From positions 310,001 through 374,000 of the forward strand of contig JARKIP010000011.1 of the NCBI GenBank assembly GCA_029990175.1: DNA of 64,000 nt. The letters are read 5' to 3'. The stretch comes from Petunia secreta. Taxonomy: Eukaryota > Streptophyta > Magnoliopsida > Solanales > Solanaceae. This document shows positions 10,831-23,072 of this stretch, one piece after another; position 1 is the first letter of the stretch; every line of letters begins with the position of its first letter. Both the position numbers and the translations under genes were made by a program. The notes under the pieces were generated by a model that did not search any database, was not told the DNA's origin, and was given only the letters and a program-made list of their open reading frames with translations.

Positions 10831-11460
10831 TGTTTATGCCTAAAATTGTACGTCTAGGTTAAATAATTAATTATAGATGAGGTCACAAGCAATATAGCGA
10901 AATGCGATGGAAAAGTAAATAAGTAAAGAAAGAAAATAATAAGCAAGAAAGGTAAAGTAATTCTTATTTCTTGAGAATAGCCAGATTCTGTGGTGAATCA
11001 CTTGATGTACAATACAATGTAAGGAGAGGTATTGATAATAGTGATACCCAGTCCTAAATAAGGTAAAATAAAAAGACTAATAAGGCTATGGGCCTATAAC
11101 TCAAGGCGGTGGTATATACTAAACCCTAACTGGGAGACTGTAAGCCCTAGGAGGCAGGATGCATACCATGTGTTCTATGGCCGTGCCGCCTAAACGGTCG
11201 TTGACTTTGGGAGCGGGCGTGTATCCTCTGTGCCCATTGACTTGTAAGATAAGTCTAGTCTCGCCAGCTAGACTCATATCCTCGTGGTACTAGGTGACAT
11301 ATTTTTGCCCACACAAAGTTGCACACCACTGGCCTGAACAAAATGCCAATAGTTTTCCATTGTAATTTCTTTGTCCATGCATAGTACTTGACAGTTGACT
11401 TAATATTCTTCAACATCGTCATCCCATCTGCTAAACACACAATGCGGAGCTACAGTTTTT
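10831..11460 (-). mobile_element. Probable LTR of the minus-strand Retand element
   Basis: The sequence beyond the PBS should be the 5' LTR; on the plus strand it opens TGTTTATGCC. I could not find its outer end because no second copy is in the window; 11460 is a guess from the change in composition. It is AT-rich and non-coding. Confidence 0.35.
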
Positions 11461-12035
11461 ATTATGGGTAGCTTTAGCCCAAATGCTATATTAAATAAGT
11501 ATGTGTCATATATTTTACTAATAATCTATCGAGAATTCAATATACAATATTTTTCTAAAATCCGTCAAAAGTATAAACTCATTAACTCAATCATTTCTCT
11601 TCTAATTGTAGTTTGGAAATCAGGATCTATAGTTAAAACATGGAGGAATCCAACGGAAACATCTAAGAGTCTCTACATCTGCTGGAGACCTTTAACGGGT
11701 GTCATTCCCAATTTTTCAGGAACAATCACCAGAACCACTAGACAAGTTATAATCACGATGTTCCCTAGGCATTCTTTAAGACTTGTTAGTGTGCAACCAT
11801 TTTTGCTAGACAAAATCATATTCAGACGACTGGAGTGACATTAATGAACCAATACAATATTGAGTTGCTTGTCATCGATTTGTACATTGGTTATACTAAT
11901 TCACCAGTTTGAAAAGAGGGTAGAACTAAGCTTAACTAAAATCCTCCTAGTCCTTCCATGAACTTTAATTGAAACGGTCAAGATGGGTATAAACTTAAAT
12001 CTTAATTTTTCTTCTGATCTTTTCTCCCGTATGCC
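11461..12035. other. Non-coding stretch, nothing recognised
   Basis: AT-rich sequence between two Retand fragments of opposite orientation. A 124-codon open frame at 11464-11838 shows no motif I recognise and has low-complexity hydrophobic content. It may be older LTR or leader sequence. Confidence 0.4.
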
Positions 12036-12524
12036 ACAGGGGGATAGAAGTTAACCCAGATAAAATCAAAGTCACTGAAAATGTACCTTATGTGTTGAGT
12101 ATGAAGAAGGATGTGCAAAAGCTAACAGGTCAACCGGCAGCTCATGACAGGTTCATTTCAAGGTATTCAGAGATAAGTCATAAGTTTTTCTCAGTATTTT
12201 TTTTATAAAAAAAATTGAGTGGACACCAGAATATCAGCAGGCCTTGAGAGATTTAAAGGAGTACTTATGAAGTGCCCCTTTTTAAGCAAGCCTAATGGCA
12301 ACGAGAAATTATTGCTCTACTTGGCAGTCTCCGAGGTGGTTGTAAGTAGGTCTTAGTCTGGAAAAAAAAAAAGTTATGCTATCTCTAATTTACCATATAA
12401 GTAAAATCTTGCTAAGGGCAGAATCATGGTACCCTCGCCTAGAGAAGCTTGCATTGGTACTTATAGTAGTTTTAAGAATACTAAGATAAAATTTTCAAAG
12501 CCACCCGATAGTAGTGGTCACCAT
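12036..12524 (+). pseudogene. Tat/Retand RT-RNase H fragment, left part
   Basis: Translates as GIEVNPDKIKVTENV, then KKDVQKLTG, then EWTPEYQQALRDLKEYL, and after a frame break YPRLEKLALVLIVVLRILR with HPIVVVTI at the end. This is the standard RT thumb, connection and RNase H start of Tat/Retand pol. The frame stops abruptly at a hAT transposon and resumes at 17235. Stops and frameshifts show it is dead. Confidence 0.8.
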
Positions 12525-13259
12525 TAAGGGTGGCTATCGGTCCGGCCACAGGGCCGAATTTGGGCAGAAAACCGGCTCAGACCGGTTGCGACTGGACCAA
12601 ACCCCCAACCGAGTCCCCCAACTCGGTTCCTATGTAGTGTCTTGAAAAAAAAACCAAATGGACCGGTATAAAAATGGACCGAAACCGGTCGGACCGAGTC
12701 GGACCAGACCGGTCCAAAAAAAATCAGATTTCAGCCGTTAAATAGCTGTTGGCAATGGCTCTTTTGACCTCCTAGCCGTTGTCCAACGGCCAAAAACGGC
12801 CATTTTCACCCACCTCCCCCCGCCCTACCACCCAATAACCACCCCTAACTATTTTTTTCCTATAAATATCCCATTATTTCATCATATTTTTCATACAAAT
12901 CTTCTAATTCTCTCAAATTTTCTACAATATTATTATTTTGCTACTTTGGCTATTTGTTAAAAGTTTATAATTTGGCTACTTTATCAAGTTTTAATTGGAG
13001 TTGCTATCAAAGTTATATTTTCCTATTTGGTGAAGTTTTCAAATATCAAGTATTAGGTCAATTGGAGGCGCTACTTGGTTAAAATATCAGTTTGGCTATT
13101 TTTATAATTTTTCGATTATCAAGCATTCAACTAATTAATTGAAGTGAAGGCTCAAGTTTCAACTTCACCCCAATTATACGGTTATATTTGGTTGGTCGTT
13201 CCTACTTTCTACTTGTTTATAATTTTTTTGGTCATATATTTATTTTATTTGCTATGATT

Positions 13260-15682
13260 ATGTCTCAAAGAGGTTCAATTGGAACTAGTAGTGGGGGGTG
13301 GGCACATGGTCGTGGGGGAAATACGGGTAAAGGAATTGCTGGTAATTCTAGTTAGTTCACCCACATAGATGATTCTCAATATTATCATGAAGTTAGCGTT
13401 AATAATATACTTGATCATGAATTGTTAGAAGCATAATATGGCAATCAAAGCGAGGTTAATTTAGAAGAAACACCTGAATTTCAAGCTAGTCCACCTGAAG
13501 TTTAGACTGACTTGCCTCCTGTACCTCCTACTAGAGTACCGGTTAAATGTAAGGATAGATCTGAAAGGGTGGGAATTTGCATTAAAGAAAGTTGAAACCC
13601 AGACGGCCGTATCTGGGATTTGTGAAAAGGAGTGAGTTTTTAAAACTTGGGTAATGATGGTGGGACGGGTAAAATTAGGACCCACTTACAAAAGAAACAT
13701 CCTAAAGAATGGTCAATGCGCGCGAGGGTATATATTTAAGGACCAAACATGGGGAGTAGCGCATGATGAATCTTCGGGTACCCAAACAAAAATTAACCAA
13801 ACAACATGAGGGCTTCTTACTTATGATAAATAAAGGGATAGGAAAGATGTTGCTAAACTAGTTGTCGTCGAGGGTTTACCTTATAGTTTTCCTTCTTCTA
13901 CTGGTTTTGTTTGTTATGTTCAGTCTATATATAATCCCTCTTTTAAAGGTTTTCCAAGAACTGTTGTTAAAAATGATATTATTAAATTTATGAACGAATA
14001 TCAAGATTATTTGCGATATTTATTTGATAACTTTGACACTAGAGTATGTCTTACTATGGATATGGGTCGTTCTACTAAAGGATGTGATTATATTACTGTT
14101 AATGTTCATTGGATAGATCATGATTGGGTATTTCAAAAACGTATTATTGCTTATAAAGTTGTTGATGAACCACACACGGAAAATTATATCTGTTATAAAG
14201 TTTCATCAATTTTTCGTATGTACTGTTTAACTAACAAAGTTTTTAGTATTACGATAAATAATGCTACAAACAACACAGATGCACTTAGGAACTTTAAACC
14301 TATTTTGAACCACTCTTTTGAGAAATTTTTTCATGTTAGGTGTGAATGTCATATTTAAAACTTAGTAGTAAAAGATGGTCTTGACTTGTTTAACGACATT
14401 ATCAAAAAGGTGAAAATAGCTATTACTTATATTTTTAGAAATAAAAACCAAGAAAGAAAAAGAGAATAGAAAGAAAATGTATAGAATTAGGAATGCCAAT
14501 TAAGAGAGTCCCAAAGGAAGTTTGTACCAGGTGAAACACTTTATATGAAGCATTGAGTGTCGCTTACGATTATAGAGTGCCTATTTCTCAAATATATAAT
14601 AAACATTTTATGGAAATCTATCACCTTAAAGAGGACGATTGGCAACTTGTTCAACATCTCCTTCAGTTTTTACAAAAATTTTATCAAGCTACTTTAGAAT
14701 TTTTCAGACAATATTATCCAACTACTCCTACCATGTTATATTATATAGCTGGAATATCGGAATTATTGAAAGTATATAAGCAATATGAACTTTACAAAGC
14801 AGCTGTAGAGGCTATGATTGAATTTAGAAAATATTTTTTCCAATTCCTCCTCTTTTTTACATTGCTTATGTGTTGCATCTTGCTTTTAAAATTAAGTTAA
14901 CTGAACGACTTGTTAAAGAAATATATGCAAAATTAGAAATTACTCCTACTGAAATTGCTACTAACGGGTATCCAAGTGTAGAATATGCTATTGCTAAAGT
15001 TTATGCAGATACCATGGCTGTTTTTGCAAAGTATAAAGTTTGGGCAGACACTGCTACACCAACTGAACCAATACAATCCACCGGTGAAAGTTCTTCTCAA
15101 ATGGGCAAAAGACACGCGAGGATGAGCACTTTTGGGGGACTGGATGAAAAGTTGCTTTCAGAACAGGACGAGTACGGGGAGGAATACAGCGAGTTTCAAG
15201 TGTATTTAATTCAATATCCAAAGAAACTTACAAATTTTGGAACTCATCATTTGTTGGGTTATTGGAAGAATCAAGAATCGCAATTTCCAATTCTTTCAAA
15301 AATGGCTCGGGATATATTAACAATTCAAGCTTCATCAGTTGCATCGGAAAGCGCTTTTAGTCAAGGAAGATTTCAAATTAGAGATCACAGATATTCGTTG
15401 AAGGAGGAGGCAATGGAGACAGGAGTTTTATTCAGGGATTGGATCAGAGCATCACGAAGAAACTTTGGTCTACCAGAACTTACTAAGGCAAAAGGCAAAG
15501 CATATCTCGATCGAATTTTGAGCGAAGGAACAAGTGAAGAAGGAAGTAAAACCGACAATGAAGAGGAACAAGAAGATGAAGAACCAGAGGGAGATGATGA
15601 ACAAGAACAACAACTGCTAGTTTCTAAAGAAAATCCTACGACTATCATCAAGAAATTAGCTAGTATGTTTAAAAGAATGTAA
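13260..15682 (+). pseudogene. hAT transposase (RICESLEEPER/DAYSLEEPER type), broken
   Basis: From the ATG at 13260 the frame is Gly/Ser-rich and soon meets stops. A BED-finger-like region near 13560-13740 survives only partly. The middle (13850-14358) reads cleanly, with LTMDMGRSTKGCDYITVNVHWID, a hAT core feature. After more breaks, 14553-14900 keeps the region preceding the C-terminal domain. The last open segment, 14870-15682, contains the hAT dimerisation domain (HHLLGYWKNQESQFPILSKM, then ASSVASESAFSQGR) and ends in a long acidic tail before a basic end. Typical transposases are about 650-750 residues, so the span fits a full gene with at least four disabling changes. It cannot make active transposase as it stands. 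Confidence 0.85.
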
Positions 15683-16144
15683 TTTTCTAAATCAGAATTT
15701 TGAAATTACAAGTTTGAAAGTTTAGCTGTTGTAGTATGTATTGCAGTTGCACTACTTATGTCTTAAACAATTCAATAAAATTGCTCCAAATCTTGGAATT
15801 CCATCACAACTATTGTCTTCATATTTTTTGTTTTTAATTTATAGTTTGCGCAAAAATACTACAATTAATTACTAGTTTGTAAATTAGTTCAAATTTGATT
15901 TTTATATAATTAATTCAAAGTTTGAACTTTGAACTTAACAAATTAATTCAAAAGTTTGAACTTTGAATCATCACTTCAAAAATTTCATTAATTCAAAGTT
16001 TGAAAAAATACTACAAGTTTTTAATTCTAAGTTTAAACTTTAAACATTAAGATAAACTAAACATTCCAAACATATATACAAACTTGATAATATTTTGTTA
16101 TTATATTTTTTCAAATTATCCATCACTTTAAATAAAACACAAAG

Positions 16145-16746
16145 GAAAATAAAAAAAATACATTGGGCCGACTACCGGACCGGACCGGCAGTTTGAATTG
16201 GCCAGCGACTCTCTTTCAAATATAGTTGTTGGCCAACAGCCAAAAATGGCTATTTTTGCCTACCACCCCCTCTCCCAAACGCCCCCCAATTCTCTCAACC
16301 TATTTTTATCTCTATATATACCCTATTATTTCATCATTATATCACATAATTCATCACTTTCTATCAATTTATCTCTCAAATTACTCTCAAATGATATTTT
16401 TTAAATTTCTTCCAAAGTCCAAATAATTATAATGGCTGAAAATCAAGCTCCCGCTGCTCCCGGTCCTAGACAATGTCCGGAACGAAGATGTCGATCTAAA
16501 GTTTGGGAATTTATGGAGTATAATAGAGAAGCTAACAAAGCTAAATATAGATTTTGTCAAAGAGAGTGGAGCTTATTGGGTAGGACGAAGAAACTTATAT
16601 CGCACTTAGAAAAACAATATAATTTCGAATGGAGTCGTCGAGTGGGGGCATATATCTGCGTAATGATTGAAGAAATGGTTAAGGAATTTTCTATGTCATT
16701 TCAATTATGTATTTTCAAATTTCTAGTTTATTTAGTATCTTTGTAA
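16145..16746 (+). pseudogene. Second hAT 5' end with truncated BED-finger frame
   Basis: The sequence from 16145 repeats in diverged form the element's own 5' leader (compare 12720-12930: the GTTGGCAA..GGCC boxes, the ACCCCC stretch and TATAAATA/TATATATA followed by CATTATTTCATCAT). It leads into an ATG at 16432 and a 104-codon frame with a BED-type zinc finger: SKVWEFMEYN, RFCQREW, RTKKLISHLEKQY. The second zinc-pair Cys is reduced (KYRFC in place of C-x2-C) and one His position is Tyr. The frame ends after the finger. A normal transposase would continue for 500 more residues. Confidence 0.7.
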
Positions 16747-17234
16747 TTATTAATTTCTAGTTTGTTTTTTTCATTTCAATTATGTATTTCCCGAATTTTC
16801 AATAAATTGTGTGTATTTATTTTCCAATCAACGTTTGTTTAGTGTTTACTTTACATTAATAAATTAAAAAATATAATTTGCATAGTTGTTTTATTTTATT
16901 AAAAAATATAATTTACATAATTATTACAAATGGTGTTTACTTTCATTAATATATTGTTTAGTTTTTCAATTTTCAATTTTAATTTACATTGTATTTGCCT
17001 AAAGAAAAAAATTAAAAAATATATAAAATCGTTAACTGGACCGGTCTGGACCAGACCGACCGGCAAAATGGTAGCCGATTCCGGAACCGGCTCCAAAATT
17101 TTAACCGGATGAGACCGGACCAGTAAGGCTGGTTTTGGCCGGTTTTATACTTCCCTTTGGCCGGACTGGACCGGAACCGATTGCCGGTGCTGGTCCCGGA
17201 TCGAACCGGGTCGGTAGCCACCCATAGTCACCAT

Positions 17235-17450
17235 ATTCAAGTTACAAACCTGAGTTGTCGGGAAGGATGAAAAAAAGGACGATAGAGTCAAGTGAACATA
17301 ATATAACTTATCAACTCCGTACAGCTATCAAATCACAATTTCTCAGATTTTGTTATCATTTTAGCATAGGAATCCTTTCGCCTTTCACATTTCGAGGTGG
17401 TCATATTGTATTCTGCACCAGTGGGAACATGAACCCTATATATTTTGTAA
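17235..17450 (+). pseudogene. Tat/Retand RNase H fragment, right part
   Basis: Directly after the second GTCACCAT the frame resumes with PELSGRMKKRTIESSEHNI and TYQLRTAIKSQ, the segment that normally follows HPIAVVTT in Tat/Retand RNase H. Together with 12036-12524 it is one pol fragment split by the hAT insertion. It fades out near 17450. Confidence 0.75.
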
Positions 17451-18258
17451 TATTATTAATTTTTGTTCCTACTTATATACAAAGTCTTAGTACGATTATA
17501 TTTCTTGTGATCTAACAACAGAAATTCAATTTCTTAATTTGTTAGACCAACTTTTTGGTTAAATAGATAACATAATTATATTTCAGAGTTTCAAAATATA
17601 AATAGCGATTGTTCCAGATGCGTACGTAAAATGTATGAGCATCTTATTAAATAATTTGTGTTCATTTCGTATTTAAGAGTTTTAAATTTCAAAAATGTAT
17701 ATTCTTCCTTTAATCAAATGCGTGAAGAAAGATTTCGATAAAAATATTTATCCACTTTTAAATTTCATAAACCATAAATACATAATAAATTTTTCTTTAT
17801 AATTTAATATGTCTTTTAATATTGCGGATGTACCTAATTGGAGTTGTAAGTGTAGTGTTTTTATACAGGGGCGTAAGCATTAGATTTTAAAATACATAGG
17901 TTGTATCCAAACTAAGTCATATTACAGGGGTGTTTAGTATAGGTAACTCATAAATATATTGTTTATTTATGTTTTGACAAATACCACCCATATTTCAACC
18001 CGACCCAGATCCAACTTTAAGGAAATGTAGAGAGATGCTACACCAATTATACATAATATGATAAAGTTTAATTCATACTTCCTTTACAAGAGCACACGAA
18101 TATTCAGCCTTATTGACACATAAATATTTTGTAAATTAAAACACAATGGCTGATGACCTTCACCAACTTCATTGTTCCAATTTCCAAGCCATAACTCAGG
18201 AATTGCAAACATTACTATGCATTTAAAGTCATATACTGTGCTGTCAACGAATAGTTGT
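17451..18258. other. AT-rich intergenic DNA downstream of the first expansin-like gene
   Basis: No coding motif seen. The last 200 bases include the 3' untranslated region of the minus-strand gene that ends at 18259; no clear poly(A) site was assigned. Confidence 0.5.
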
Positions 18259-20112
18259 TCAAGGAATGTGCATTTTAGTATCATGGATACGGCCAGGTTT
18301 CCGGTACTCAGGGATTACAGTCTTGTGGGACTCCACCCATTTGGGCTTTCCATCTTCATTCACTTTGATCTTTAGCCACAGTTTTCCCTTTGGTGGGTTG
18401 GGCATATCCCACACTGCTCCATAAGACCTCCTCATTGGTTTCCATTCGTAGTCATTTTCCTGTATCAACCCAAAATTCTTACATCAAAAATACCTAGATA
18501 ATTTATCGAATATATCTATTATATGTGTGTGTGCGTGTCTTTTATTCATTTAATTAGGATATAGTAATGCTTGTTCAATGGTAAGTGACATTTTCCTTAT
18601 ACATATAAAGAAATTACTTGTCAACATACACTCACTTCGTCGTTTGAATTACTTGTCACCTTTTGCTTACTCGTGACAGTCATTTTCATTTAACTTTTGA
18701 AGCTACAAATTGAGCACAAAGCAACTCTTGTACTGTGAAAAATTAGTACGATAGGTTACGGATTATTCATATCAAAATGATATATGGCCTAATACAAATC
18801 TCACAGCATTTAACTTGTATGCATTGACAGTGTAATATTATTTTAACATGTTTTGAGTCTGATTTTGCTTATTGATCCCAATTATGGACAAATACTAATA
18901 ATATTTTTTTAAACATGATAGTGTGAAATTCTTTTGCATGGTAATAGAGCACTAGTGATTCCTTTTACGGATGAAAAGACACTACAGAAAATAATCATCA
19001 ATGTTTAAAAAATGAGTGTAAATATGTACTATATATGTACCTCGCGAATCTCTACTTCTTCGATATCAGAGTAACCACCGTGGTTAAATGGATATATGGC
19101 AAGGTAACCATCGTTGCTACATTCTTTGATCTTGATTTTGAGAGAGCCATATTCGCATGAAACTCTTTTATAATCAACATCAACCACACCCTTTGAGAAA
19201 AGCATGTCAGCTAGCTTAGGATGCTTAGCCATTTTGGCATAGCCATCTTTGCTCATAATGAAATCTGTTGATGGACCTTCTCCATAATCTGTCATCCTCA
19301 CCTTAACTCCCTTCTCACTGCATAGTTCCTCGTCCTTGCACCTCACCTGTATAATGTTGATAAGTATTACTGGTATTATGCGTATTTTTCTATGTTTTAG
19401 TATCACTTTCTCCTCATATTAATGCCCTTTATTGAGTGTTTTAACTGTTAAAAAGAAGAGTTCTAGGTGAGAAGCATAGGCATGCTCGAAAGAATTAGTA
19501 ATGATGATGATAAGTAATTGTTCTAGTACTCTACTTAAAAAGATTCAACTATATATAACCCAATTCTGAATTTATTATATTGGACTGAACTATATGAATC
19601 CTCGATCTATATCTGTTTCGCACATGAATGCATGTCCACATGACTTGTTTGGTCACATTATAAAATTGTCGCCATCAGTTTGCAATAAGAAATGTTGATG
19701 ATTTAAACTTAACAAATTCAACATAAGGTTTTAAATAGTGAACTCAGATTACCTCGTAACATGCCCCACAACCAGCTCCATTCTTATAGAGATTCCAGGA
19801 TGCGGCAGCAACCTTCCCATCATTGACATATCTTCCATACTCTCCATAACCACAAGCTCCATCTGATCAAAAGATTGCAAATTCAAATGTTAATTAAATC
19901 GATTTGTCTTACACTCCCCTTAACTTACGTTAATATAATAAAGATGAGTGATTAAAGTTGTACTATGACGACTTACTTGATGTTCCCTTTTCATCCGGGG
20001 CCTTATAATAGGTAGCTTTGGAACAATAGCTTTCAGAAGTACCATAGCAAAGCGCAGGTAGAAGCAAGAGCATGCATATAAGAGTGTAATAATGGTTGAC
20101 AGAGATAGCCAT
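18259..20112 (-). CDS. EXLB: Expansin-like B protein, gene 1 (four exons, 250 residues)
   Basis: Exons on the minus strand are 20112-19977, 19862-19753, 19346-19041 and 18459-18259 (136, 110, 306 and 201 bases). All three introns (114, 406, 581 bases) are GT-AG and the phases match. The product is 250 residues. A hydrophobic signal peptide (about residues 1-24, ending ALCYG) implies secretion to the wall. Domain 1 holds NGACGYGEYGRYVNDG and GAGCGACYEVRC, the cysteine framework of the double-psi barrel. Domain 2 has YEWKPMRRSYGAVWDM. No HFD motif is present, which is normal for expansin-like proteins as against alpha and beta expansins. Expansins loosen cell walls without hydrolysis, but for the EXLB branch activity is not well shown. 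It is more diverged and more lysine-rich than gene 2: the domain-linking segment reads EEVEIRE where gene 2 has AVEVYE. A TATA box lies 96 bases upstream. Confidence 0.93.
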
Positions 20113-20207
20113 GTTTTCTCTGATCACTAGAAAATAAAATTGAAATGAATGTTGAAAATGTAAGAGAAGAGTTGATTGTATGATGAGAAATGCAGGGGTG
20201 AAAATCT

Positions 20208-20216
20208 CTATTTATA
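20208..20216 (-). promoter_or_regulatory. TATA box of expansin-like gene 1
   Basis: TATAAATAG on the minus strand, about 96-104 bases before the ATG at 20112, giving a leader of roughly 65-70 bases. No other core element was assigned. Confidence 0.65.
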
Positions 20217-20586
20217 GTTGAGTGTACTAGGAGTAGATGTTGAGGTTGCTTCAATATGCCAACTTTGTATTTGTCTTAGCTTTATCCTACAGGAAACTTT
20301 CGAAGTTACCATATGGTTTTGTCTTCTGAACCAAATATAAAATGGATCATACAATGGAAGAAGTTTTTTCATTTCTCATTTTAAGGAGTAGTAACTTTCA
20401 ATTTCACAACCTTCGGCGAAGCAAACAATTAGCTAAAACTGAATAAAGTCCCACTGTTATTGGTTACTTAGTGCTAGAACCAGTCATGATTTCAAATCAA
20501 TGGATGGCGTCTTCTTTCATCGCGTCTCCAAGAGTGTATATTTACTTTAAAAGCTGGTCAGAAAACAGCTCATTGTTGGAGAATTA

Positions 20587-20719
20587 GAGCCCGTTTGGGT
20601 GACCTTAAAAGTGGCTTGTAAACTTATAAGTCCATTAATATATGTTTGGTAACTTAAGTCACTTTTTTACTTATAAGCCACTTAAAATAAGCTGCTTATA
20701 AGCCTACCCAAACAGACTC
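20587..20719. mobile_element. 133-bp MITE (PIF/Harbinger-like) in the gene 1 upstream region
   Basis: Termini GAGCCCGTTTGGGT and, inverted, GAGTCTGTTTGGGT are bounded by TTA on both sides (20584-20586, 20720-20722). A 3-base TTA duplication and the size fit Tourist-like MITEs. It lies about 370 bases upstream of the TATA box of gene 1 and could affect its regulation. Confidence 0.7.
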
Positions 20720-21237
20720 TTAATTCTAAAGTAATTGGCAACCTGGAATGTTTTATTAATTAAGATTGTTAGGAACTATTAATTTGATATTGGTGAGATA
20801 ATATCCCTAATGTATAAAACGCAGCACTTTTTCTTTCATCTATCCTAAATTTTACGAGCTTATTTATTTATCCTAAAAATGATAGAGTGAAAACTAAAGT
20901 TCATCAATTTTCAACATAATTTATTTGAGATTGAAACTTAGTTGTTGTTGTAATTCTTCAATAAAGGCTAATACTCTCATCCTATATAATTAGCTCTCAT
21001 CCTATATACATTGTGGTTCCACTTAGCTAATGACCATTCTACTAAGTGGAACTGCAAGGTAAACTTGGAGGAAGAAAAGATAAATAACTTTTTTTTTTCT
21101 CAAAATCGTCAATTATTTCAATACAGGCTAATACTCTCATCCAAAGAACAAAAAATAATGTCGAAAGCTAATTATATGCTGATGCAATGCGCTCATATAG
21201 TTTAAATACCATGGGTTCCTTTTCACTAGAAATAATT

Positions 21238-21650
21238 GAACAGTTAATGGTTGTTGTCGATCCTATCGTATTGTACTGCTATTATAACGATGTTTGTTTT
21301 AATTGTTATTTTGAAATTTTATTGTACTGTACCATTGACTCGTTGTACATGTATAGATGAAAAGCCTCATTTGATGTAATGACCAAATTTGATGTGATCG
21401 CATCATTACCATATCATTTTTCTCCCTTCTTCCCCTTTATATTCTCATACTATCATTTATCATATTCTTTCTATAGTAACTCACCATGCACCATATTTTT
21501 CTCTTAACAATATTATAAATTCATTCTTCATATAGTTAGTGTGTTGTATCATAAAACGACATGAAAAAATACGATCTACCCAAATATTGAACTCACCAAA
21601 ACAATACACTATAATACAATGCAACACGATACGATACATTATGAAACGAT
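21238..21650. mobile_element. MITE, left part, split by the Athila insertion
   Basis: The stretch has repeated ATACGAT/GTATTGTA motifs. Joined across the Athila element to 27967, it ends ATTATGAAACGAT-ATATAAGAACCATCCAAACAAG. The inverse of this terminus, CTTGTTTGGATGGTT..ATATCGTTTCATAATGTAT, occurs separately at 41037-41085. The left terminus (GTTAATGGTTGTTGTCGATCC) is decayed. The right 30 bases are at 27967-27995. Confidence 0.55.
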
Positions 21651-22930
21651 TGATGTTTGGCATTTTATGCCGATATTTCCTTACGTTTGGATACTTTATT
21701 CGCGCGTTTTCTAGTTAATGAATGTGATTTTGCACTGATTTTATGTCGTATGATTGTAAGTTGTTATGAAGTGCAATTGGAGCTTTAAAGAGCACGATCG
21801 AGCAAGAAAAGATTGGATTTGGATTGAGGATTGGATCGAACATACGAAGGCACAACGCGGCGCGAGCTGCAAACGAAGGAGGCAGGAATTTGGCCTGGCG
21901 CTTTGAGTGGCACGGGGCGCCCCAAAAGCGCCCAAGTTTCGACGGGTTCTGCCTGGGGTGTCGCATTCGGGGGCGCGGGGCGCCAGTTATAGCGCCCCTG
22001 GAGCGTGTTTTGACTTTCTATTTCGTCTAGGCTTAGGTCTAACTTATTACCAGGCCTTTGTAAATCCTATAAATACTATTTTACTTAGTTTTTTATGGAA
22101 GTTCAGACTTTGGAGCAATTGGAGAGCTCATAACATCTTGAACAAGGGTTTTTCTTCCTTCCATTAATCTATTACATCATTATTTCATCAAATCATTGTC
22201 TTGTGATTATGAGTATGCGTGGCTAATTCTATCGCTTCAAGTTAGAGTATTTCATGAAAGTTGATGTTTGAAGATTGAATTCCATATATTGAATCCCATA
22301 ACAGATTGCTTATTCTTTCTTGATTTCACTTGTGTAATTGTCAGGGCCCAATTATTACGCATTATTCATGGTTTTTAGATTGAACTCGAAAGAGGGAATT
22401 TATGAACGCAATAAGAAAGAGTAGGGCTAGATTGTGAACCCGGGCATCGAGGAACCAATTTGTGAGTAGGATAGACATATACTTGCTCGCCTAGCTTAAC
22501 TAATCACAGAATTCGTTAATGCGTGCACGTGATTCAACCCATAGACATATAGGGATTGAAGTAGCCTGCCTAGACCGTGAAGAATCGAAAGGTTTTCACG
22601 GGTACATTTACTCTGTTAGTTAGTAATCCGAGATTTGAGAAGTGGAATCAATTGGAAAACCCAACTGGATTGTTCGTAACTCTGACCCTGGACCGTCTCA
22701 TTAATATTGTTTACAACCAATTTTTGCCCCATTGTTTGAATTCACTTCTACCATTTTAATTACTGTTCTTTAGTTAATAAAATCCTCACTATTGGAAAAA
22801 GATCCCTGAGTAGTTGTTAAGAAATTGTTTGCTAGGAGTCCAGTCTGAATAGTCCTCGTGGGAACGATACTCTACTTATCACTTTATTACTTGTCGACCA
22901 CGTATACTTGCGTGTGCGTTGGGAGCAACA
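21651..22930 (+). repeat. 5' LTR of the Athila element
   Basis: Starts TGATGTTTGG directly after ACGAT and ends GGGAGCAACA before the PBS. A TATA box (TATAAATA, 22068-22075) splits it into a U3 of about 0.45 kb and a long R-U5. The U3 holds a GC-rich cluster with several GGGGCGCC/GGCGCC boxes at 21903-22000, which the 3' LTR lacks. Confidence 0.9.
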
Positions 22931-22936
22931 AGTTTT

Positions 22937-22954
22937 TGGCGCCGTTGCCGGGGA
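22937..22954 (+). other. Athila primer-binding site
   Basis: TGGCGCCGTTGCCGGGGA, six bases after the LTR, is the PBS form found in Athila elements (tRNA-Asp type). Confidence 0.85.
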
Positions 22955-23072
22955 CTAAACAATTGACTGATTTCTTTTTGAACAGTTTATTATTTTCTAT
23001 TCAGGTTTAATTTTTGTTTTGAGTTTTGTGCTGTTTCAGGTATTAGGTCCTGCTTGATCTTTATCTACAGGA

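Larger units (their letters stand above)
12525..17226 (+). mobile_element. hAT-superfamily DNA transposon
   Basis: Terminal inverted repeats TAAGGGTGGCTATCGGTCCGG (12525) and, read inward from 17226, TATGGGTGGCTACCGACCCGG bound a 4702-base element. It is flanked by a perfect 8-base target duplication GTCACCAT (12517-12524 and 17227-17234). Both ends have many ACCGG/GGACCGG subterminal motifs, as expected for transposase binding in hAT elements. Inside are a decayed transposase gene (13260-15682) and a second set of 5' sequences with a BED-finger frame (16145-16746). The insertion interrupts a Retand RNase H frame that continues on both sides. Confidence 0.9.

Noticed and set aside
11464..11838. 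124-codon frame between Retand fragments
   Set aside because: No motif, low complexity and no conserved neighbours; more likely chance in AT-rich DNA.
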